64,000 bases of DNA from Rotaria sordida (taxonomy: Eukaryota; Rotifera; Eurotatoria; Philodinida; Philodinidae). Position 1 is the stretch's first letter. Each line of letters opens with the position of its first letter. Of the stretch, positions 58,575 to 64,000 are shown in pieces. The notes below the pieces were generated by a model that was not told where the DNA came from, ran no database searches, and saw only the letters and a program-made list of their open reading frames with translations. The position numbers were made by a program, and so were the translations under genes. Where the stretch lies: contig CAJNOL010000731.1 in the NCBI GenBank assembly GCA_905250125.1, positions 43,420 through 107,419 of the forward strand, written 5' to 3'.

Positions 58575-59582
58575 ATGACTGATTCACTCTCACAATTGGC
58601 CATTCAACTCACGCGATGGATCGTGCCTATGATAATTTTTCTGGGTATATTGGGCAATTCATTCAACATTGCCGTGCTTACTCGACCTGTCTTGTATAAG
58701 CATGCTTGTTCTCGTTATTTTTTGGCTCTTGCTATCAATGATCTCATTTATTCGGGTGTAGTTCTTATCTATCGCTTGTTAGCTGATGGATACCAAATTG
58801 ATCCAACCAAATCATCTCTTGTCTCATGCAAACTATTTACTTATTTCAACCATTTATGCATAAATCTAGCACCGTATTTCATTGTATTAGCCTCAATCGA
58901 TCGATATTGTGCCAGCTCGGCAAATGTTCAACTACGCAAATTCAGCGATGTCAAAGTAACTCGATGGATAATTCCATTCATCATCATTTTATTCGCGCTC
59001 ATCTATAGTAACACAGCAATACTTATCGATCTGCGTCCAACAGACACATTCGGTTGCCGTATTCGAGCCGATAGTGTTTACAAACAATTGTATCCAGTTG
59101 TACAAGTTTTTATTTTTGGTTTTTTGGCACCTTTTCTTATGACACTCTTCGGTATCATGACTATCTTCAATACAAAACGCGTACGTGTCATTTCAACTGC
59201 AACTCCATCTAATCGACGTACTGAAAATCAACTTGTTCGTATGCTTTTCGTTCAAGTGAGCACTCATATTCTACTTGCTCTGCCCACATGTATAACCTAT
59301 ATTTTTTTGGTTCTACCAACTACAATCTCATCTACGCCTGCATTTTTCTTTGCTCGCATGACGTCTCAACTTCCCTTGCATCTTTCATATGCGATGCCCT
59401 TCATTTTGTACCTCCTTTCAGCTAGCGTGTATAGAAAAGAACTTGTTCGTCTGGTGCGCCTAATATTACGGTTACATGGTGACGTTCAAATATATCCAAC
59501 GACAAACACAGTCACAAACATTTTTATAGCAGTCCAGACAACGGCTAACCAAGTGACAACAGTAGGTCACCAAACAAAATAG
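58575..59582 (+). CDS. Rhodopsin-family (class A) G-protein-coupled receptor, orphan (335 aa)
   Basis: A single exon with seven hydrophobic segments. TM1 has GN (residues 27-28, ILGNSFNIAVL). TM2 has LALAINDLIY with the conserved Asp. A Cys (CKLF) lies at the start of TM3. The DRY motif stands at residues 109-111 (SIDRYCASS). TM5 has a Pro. TM7 has lost the NPxxY motif (PFILYLLSASVYRKEL instead). The ligand is unknown; the pattern is that of peptide-receptor-like orphan families expanded in rotifers. The start is the ATG at 58575, just after an AG acceptor; a longer frame to 58542 runs through the pyrimidine tract. AATAAA lies near 59766. Confidence 0.88.
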   Translation: MTDSLSQLAIQLTRWIVPMIIFLGILGNSFNIAVLTRPVLYKHACSRYFLALAINDLIYSGVVLIYRLLADGYQIDPTKSSLVSCKLFTYFNHLCINLAPYFIVLASIDRYCASSANVQLRKFSDVKVTRWIIPFIIILFALIYSNTAILIDLRPTDTFGCRIRADSVYKQLYPVVQVFIFGFLAPFLMTLFGIMTIFNTKRVRVISTATPSNRRTENQLVRMLFVQVSTHILLALPTCITYIFLVLPTTISSTPAFFFARMTSQLPLHLSYAMPFILYLLSASVYRKELVRLVRLILRLHGDVQIYPTTNTVTNIFIAVQTTANQVTTVGHQTK

Positions 59583-59584
59583 TC

Positions 59585-60000
59585 GACACTAAGAGTCGCT
59601 ATAGTGATTAATCTTTTCATGGTTATTCAAACTGATGATGACTCTATAACTATTATAAGACAAAAAAATGTATAAAAAGATGTTGCGTCCAAGTTTGTCA
59701 TAGGAAACAACTATTTCTAGGACATTCATTGTATCAAGTACTAATTCATACCTTTGATTTTACCAAATAAATGTTTTTGAAGTATCTGAATTTGTTCTCT
59801 AGCTTTGGATTATAAAAATTTTCCTTCTTAGCTCGCCGACTTTGTCAAGTCAAGTAAATTGACACAATGTTCGACGAACTCAAGAGAGTGTGATAGTCTA
59901 ACTATCATATACACCGCAGCAACAAGTGACGATTCTCAAATGATGAAAAGCTTTTGAACTCATATTTTCTCAATGATATGGAACTATATAAAGTAGAACA
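59585..60000. other. 3' region of the GPCR gene and spacer
   Basis: AATAAA near 59766 is the probable poly(A) signal. Nothing else recognised. Confidence 0.5.
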
Positions 60001-60039
60001 ACCTTTCAAGGATTCGTGCTGTCATTAAGACTTGACAGA

Positions 60040-60190
60040 GATATTGATTTTTCTGTGAACTTGTCTCTGTAGAATCCTAATTTTTCAACAAAAATTATAA
60101 TCAGGAATTTTGTATCGGTAATATTGGCCAGATAAAGATCTCCAGTAGAGTAACTTTTATGCAAAATTGCAAAACATTTTGATCAAGTAT
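60040..60190 (+). repeat. Single-arm remnant of the 48191/35262 foldback family
   Basis: CAGATAAAGATCTCCAGTAG followed by AGTAACTTTTATGCAAAATT aligns with the family's ATAAAGGTCTCGGCTAGATT and AGTTTGCATGAAAAATT blocks. The opposite arm is missing. Confidence 0.35.
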
Positions 60191-60259
60191 CTATGAGGCA
60201 TGTGCTTTTTCAAACATACATGTTTTAAAGAATATTCATTGCAGTATCCAAAATTAAGA

Positions 60260-60322
60260 AAATGTGTGAGTGGGAATGTGAAGGTGTCAGAACTTCTTAT
60301 TACGTACACTCACATTCTCATA
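60260..60322. repeat. TGTGGG-like hairpin, diverged
   Basis: GTGTGAGTGGGAATGTGAAGG faces ACGTACACTCACATTCTCAT. It is the same design as the other TGTGGG-like hairpins but more decayed. Confidence 0.4.
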
Positions 60323-60439
60323 TTCGGATACCTTTCCTGTCTATTTCTCGTTTTCGTTTTATGTCTTATATACTGTAGATGTCAAAAGATGAGAGGAAGT
60401 AAAGTGAAGTTGCATACTAAGATTATATTCTTGTCTTGA

Positions 60440-61285
60440 TAGAAAAACTGTTGAATCTTTTGACATAGTATGAAGATTCTCTTCCACTGTTCACCTTATA
60501 TAATATGATATCAATAAGACGTTTCATTGTTATAAACATGTTTTTCAGCCATAAAATTATAAATAATTAAATAAACTATTGAACAGACATATACATTCTT
60601 GTATAATTAATGTAGAACAACAAGTAAAAGACATACAGACACATTTGATCATACATTATTTTTCCTTTTTTTTCCAATAGTTATACCTGTCATAGTGATA
60701 AGCAAAAGAAACCAAACGTACAATAGTAACAACTAGATATGTTTAGTTATTCTTTCCTTACACTATAACCGTTTTGTTTTTCTAAATTTTAGGTTTTCTT
60801 TTCACATGTATTGTTGAATGATTTTAACTTTCGTTTTCATTTATTGTTAGGTTTTGTATAGAATGGGAGTCCACGCGTCATTGATTTTGTCGTATTGATT
60901 GATTCCCGAATACATTGCTTATATCATTTTCTTTTTAATATAAGGTAGACTCCGGCTGTATCTTGAACCTTGATTATTATCATTCAGACTTGTTACTATT
61001 CTTGACAGAATTTATATTTTCACATTCTTATTTAATGAGTTTTTTCATGTTTTTCGGCTGATAGAATTTAAATTAATTAGCATTTTCTTTAATGTTACAA
61101 AGTCTTCTTTTTGTTTATTAGCATCTTCAATTGTTTGTAAAATTTCTCTTGCCATAATGTTAGTAATATTTATTTGATTTGACTTTTCATGACTTGATTC
61201 ATAATCTAACAAATGATCAGTTAGTGTTTCTTCTTTCAATCAATGAGTTGTTTATTTTCATTTGATTTTCTTTGTTAATTGTTGT
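60440..61285. other. Intergenic spacer with a doubtful coding-like segment
   Basis: A minus-strand frame at 61239-61045 (64 codons, TTG-initiated) reads like a hydrophilic, possibly coiled-coil peptide (MAREILQTIEDANKQKEDF) but has no ATG start, splice partner or family match. It is noted and not called. Confidence 0.35.
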
Positions 61286-61289
61286 GATT

Positions 61290-61350
61290 AGGGTATGGAT
61301 GTGGGTTGCATCTTTTTCAATCCTCATCGAAAATTACATCCACGCCCGTA
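61290..61350. repeat. TGTGGG-like hairpin
   Basis: GGGTATGGATGTGGGTTGC faces ACATCCACGCCCGTAC, with TTCAATCCTCATCGAAAATT between them. Confidence 0.45.
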
Positions 61351-61487
61351 CAAGATAGAAGAAAATTATAAAAAGCCAGGATCTCAAAAGTCACTATCCC
61401 CAAGTGTTTTCTTCAAGATGAAGCAAAAAAAGAAAACGACCATCTCTCGGGATAATCAGATTCATTTGAATATGCGAAAGACTTCGC

Positions 61488-61535
61488 TAGTGGGTGTGGG
61501 TGTGAGTGTGGCTCTGATTTTCGATGAGAATTGAA
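61488..61535 (+). repeat. TGTGGG tract with shared flank
   Basis: AGTGGGTGTGGGTGTGAGTG is followed by GCTCTGATTTTCGATGAGAA, the flank also found beside the copy at 24925-24966. Confidence 0.55.
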
Positions 61536-61539
61536 GGAA

Positions 61540-62405
61540 ACATGACCAACACTCTAAGTATATGAAATGTAATGATAAGGCTTCTTTCGATTACTCTGTT
61601 TTCAATCTTTGATATCTTTTTTCTATTCTGACAAAATTTTTTGTCGTATTTTTTCGAAGAAAAGTTCACTCGAGGTCAATTATGTCAGATACTGTTAGGA
61701 AAAAGATCAAAATATTTATTGAACCCTAAGAAATAAGGCACATTGATATATTCCATCAGTTTTCAATTACCTTTTCTTTACGCTGGCTCTTTCAAGTAGC
61801 ATCTGAAAATATTAACATGAGAAGATAATACTTTTTGTATTATAGTGCCCGTATTTGATATGACAATGATTAATCGCTCTTGAAGATAGGTGAACTAAAG
61901 TCTAGATATTAGCAGCGGACGTCGAAGGACGATAAGCGACAATTTTAGACAGAAGCAATCGGCTTTTTTTCCTACTAAGGAGCAAAAATCATGGTATTTT
62001 TCAAACATTACTGGAATGAAGGGAGGTCTCTCTATCTGCCTCCCACACTTCGTAGGCCTGCTTACACATAAGGAGTGACAAAATGATTTCGAGGTATTTT
62101 AAACTATTAGTATCGACTTCAATGCTTAATATTCCTTGCCGACCAGAATTGTGCTCCTGATTTTTCTTTTGACATAGAATATTCTAATCCATTTGCTACA
62201 GAACTAAAAGACGTCTAATCATCTGAAACATGAACAAAGCAGCCTGGATATGCAAAACAAAACTCGATATTTAATCTGAACAACGTTTCCACGTAGTATG
62301 GAGTACTATTGTTTCGTACACAAATCTCGAAATAGTACCAATCATTAATCGTCTTTCTGTAAGCTCGCTCTATAGAAATAAGGTCCTGCCTGTTTTGATT
62401 TTCGT
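61540..62405. other. Intergenic spacer, nothing recognised
   Basis: No gene or clear repeat supported. Confidence 0.45.
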
Positions 62406-62418
62406 TCCATCTTCAAGG

Positions 62419-62483
62419 TGTGAGGTGGATGTGGGTGTGAGTGAAGAGATGACCCCAACACACCCACCCACACCCACATCCAA
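62419..62483. repeat. TGTGGG-like hairpin
   Basis: GAGGTGGATGTGGGTGTGAG pairs with CACCCACACCCACATCC across about 25 bases. Among the strongest members of the group. Open frames across it (62413-62616 and others) are not called. Confidence 0.65.
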
Positions 62484-62484
62484 C

Positions 62485-62905
62485 CGTAAAGAATCTGAGC
62501 GTGGACACAGGTTTCGTAATAAACCTATTTTTTTTACAGTGTAGGCTCAATCGCGAATATATTCTGTCGTGGATATGTGCTTGGAGAGTCCTATTCGCTT
62601 GTTTAATACACATCATTGTATTGTTTTGTTGTGTTGTTATTTATTTTGTCATAACAACTGCATTTGTTTTTTACAAGGTGTCAACCAGTTTACCCGGAAT
62701 GAGATTTCTTCTTTTTTTTCTATTCCTACGTCCTCTCTAAACGGGAAAATTAGTGTGAGGTAGGTTTGAAGGAGTGAGTGTGTTCAAGTAGAAACACAAT
62801 GAATTTTCGCCGTTATATTCGGAAGCAGTTTGATTGTTCTCTTTTGTGTTCGTAACTTTTTCTCATTTTTCTTCTCGATCAAATAAAAGGAGAGAGAGGC
62901 TAATG
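62485..62905. other. Spacer upstream of the secreted-protein gene
   Basis: Several open frames (62501-62740, 62569-62763) have no support. The promoter of the downstream gene lies at the right end. Confidence 0.45.
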
Positions 62906-62912
62906 TCACGTG

Positions 62913-62920
62913 TATAAAAA
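62913..62920 (+). promoter_or_regulatory. TATA box of the secreted-protein gene
   Basis: TATAAAAA stands 68-75 bases before the start codon, preceded by a CACGTG E-box-type hexamer at about 62907-62912. Confidence 0.5.
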
Positions 62921-62987
62921 TCGTGATCAGCATGTAATAAATCCAGTTAATTCTCATCTAAGCATTGTAGTCATCTAATAACGAAAA

Positions 62988-63416
62988 ATGCAACGAACAC
63001 TTTTTTGTCTTTTTGCAGTATCTGCCATCGGTACGGTTCACTCCCAAACATGGTCCGGCACTTACACGGCCGACTCATCCTGCAGCACGTCAGCTTGCTG
63101 TTGTTTAACTGGACAAGCAGTGATGACAATGTCCTCGACAAATATCTATACAGTTAGTTCCGGTCTAAGTGGTGTATGTGGTGGCCTTACCACATTCACC
63201 GGCACAGCCTATACGAACGGTTATACGGGATGGATGCTAGTAGGCACCTCAAACAATACACTATCGCTTAGTTCTAATAGTAACACCATCACTGTCACCG
63301 ATACCGTGAGCTCAGTATGTAATGGGAGAGGAGTGAAGAATGGTGCCATCAAACAGCATGTCAACTTTATCATGTTATTTGCTGTATATCTTATTGGCAT
63401 GGTGATGAGCGTCTGA
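62988..63416 (+). CDS. Small secreted cysteine-rich protein, probably GPI-anchored (142 aa)
   Basis: Residues 1-19 (MQRTLFCLFAVSAIGTVHS) form a signal peptide. The mature part is Ser/Thr-rich with a cysteine cluster (CSTSACCCLTG), further Cys at CGG and VCNG, and Asn-Asn-Thr as a glycosylation site. A C-terminal hydrophobic stretch (HVNFIMLFAVYLIGMVMSV) preceded by Gly/Asn-rich residues fits a GPI-anchor signal. No enzymatic motif is visible and the family was not recognised. The single exon, TATA box and poly(A) signal at 63517 make it a complete gene. GC content is somewhat higher than its surroundings. Confidence 0.75.
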   Translation: MQRTLFCLFAVSAIGTVHSQTWSGTYTADSSCSTSACCCLTGQAVMTMSSTNIYTVSSGLSGVCGGLTTFTGTAYTNGYTGWMLVGTSNNTLSLSSNSNTITVTDTVSSVCNGRGVKNGAIKQHVNFIMLFAVYLIGMVMSV

Positions 63417-63516
63417 AAGCTATGAATTCTCTTTGTCCTTTTGGACTATCCTACGCATATATTGTCCAGTAGTTTGTGTGTGTGCGCTGTTTTCTTTCCA
63501 CATTGCTTTACTCTTG

Positions 63517-63522
63517 AATAAA
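63517..63522 (+). terminator. Poly(A) signal of the secreted-protein gene
   Basis: AATAAA about 100 bases after the stop codon, in a TTGAATAAAATATTTATC context. Confidence 0.6.
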
Positions 63523-63529
63523 ATATTTA

Positions 63530-64000
63530 TCACTTTTATCATAAAATAATTCAGCAAGAACTTATCTACAAGAAACTTATCACTCGTAATTTAGATTGGA
63601 ATCGAATTACGATACAGTTAAACTATAGATGCAATCATCCTGTCACTCGTAATTACAAAAGACTACGACATGGATATCTGTAACTATGCAAAACTGTGAT
63701 GTAAATATCGTAGTTAGAGTCAATGCGTTGTAATCAATGTATTTTTCATGCATTTCTAGCCCATTAAGAAAAGTACATAGCAATTACATGGACGCATAGT
63801 GAAATTTTCGAAATGAAGATGCAGTTCTGGCACAGCTACCAAAAAAATATTACTCGTATGAGCAAAGTGTGTTTCCTTAATTTGTTCATAGTTAAGAAAC
63901 ATAATGCACTAGTACTATTTGACAGAACAGCAACTTTGGAGAGGAGTTTAGAACTCTTGTGATTCTTGTCTTCTTGTTATTTCAATTGGAGCTGTCCTTG
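63530..64000. other. Spacer to the right edge
   Basis: No gene supported. Words such as CTCGTAATTAC and CGAATTACGAT recur at 63585-63660, a weak hint of another palindromic-word cluster. Confidence 0.4.

Noticed and set aside
61045-61239. 64-residue coiled-coil-like protein on the minus strand
   Set aside because: No ATG at its start, no splice partner, no family match.
63585-63660. Fifth palindromic-word cluster (GTAATTAC)
   Set aside because: Too few copies and too AT-rich to separate from chance.

Overview
The window looks like nuclear DNA of a small metazoan, most likely a bdelloid rotifer. This is inferred from three things. Coding islands sit in AT-rich spacers and are split mostly by very short introns (about 30-65 bp). 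The families present (F-box/LRR proteins, an R-S-ExE ADP-ribosyltransferase, RBR ubiquitin ligase, PBZ zinc fingers, otopetrin, an orphan rhodopsin-like GPCR, a DUF4326 protein) are typical of such genomes. There are also short interstitial tracts built on TGTGGG, the telomere repeat known from bdelloids. No ribosomal RNA, no CRISPR array and no confident canonical tRNA gene were seen. A 10-N assembly gap lies at 2932-2941.

Layout. 1-4400 is repeat-rich: the start of a gene running off the left edge, two clusters of the palindromic word CCGTATACGG, an AT-rich element with 27-bp inverted ends that carries a nested foldback insertion, and a GATA-type microsatellite. 4455-8201 (minus) is a six-exon five-pass membrane protein with prominin-like topology. 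9579-10505 is a dead, internally deleted mariner. 11517-13693 holds two clusters of the word GCGTCTAGACGC with a tRNA-like sequence between them. F-box genes follow at 13880-14845 (+) and 17026-19379 (minus). A five-exon ADP-ribosyltransferase lies at 20454-24648 (+).

28521-31422 (+) can be spliced into one protein: a myristoylation-type N-terminus, a coiled coil, a protein kinase domain and four PBZ poly(ADP-ribose)-binding fingers. With the ADP-ribosyltransferase next door it hints at ADP-ribose signalling, but a functional link is inference only. Then come a long-TIR DDE transposon relic (32103-33454), a DUF4326 gene (minus), several foldback elements, a four-pass membrane protein (37892-38417, minus), an eleven-exon otopetrin proton-channel gene (41084-48008, +), a membrane-anchored RBR ubiquitin ligase (49070-51227, minus), a pseudogene with two in-frame TGA codons (53817-54346), a GPCR (58575-59582, +) and a small secreted cysteine-rich, probably GPI-anchored protein (62988-63416, +).

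Genes are independent transcription units, not operons. Several start codons lie 2-19 bases after an AG acceptor, which fits spliced-leader trans-splicing. The most unusual non-coding signal is a set of unrelated repeat clusters with one architecture: each consists of many degenerate copies of its own short self-complementary word. The most unusual coding signals are the kinase-PBZ fusion and the transmembrane-RBR fusion.
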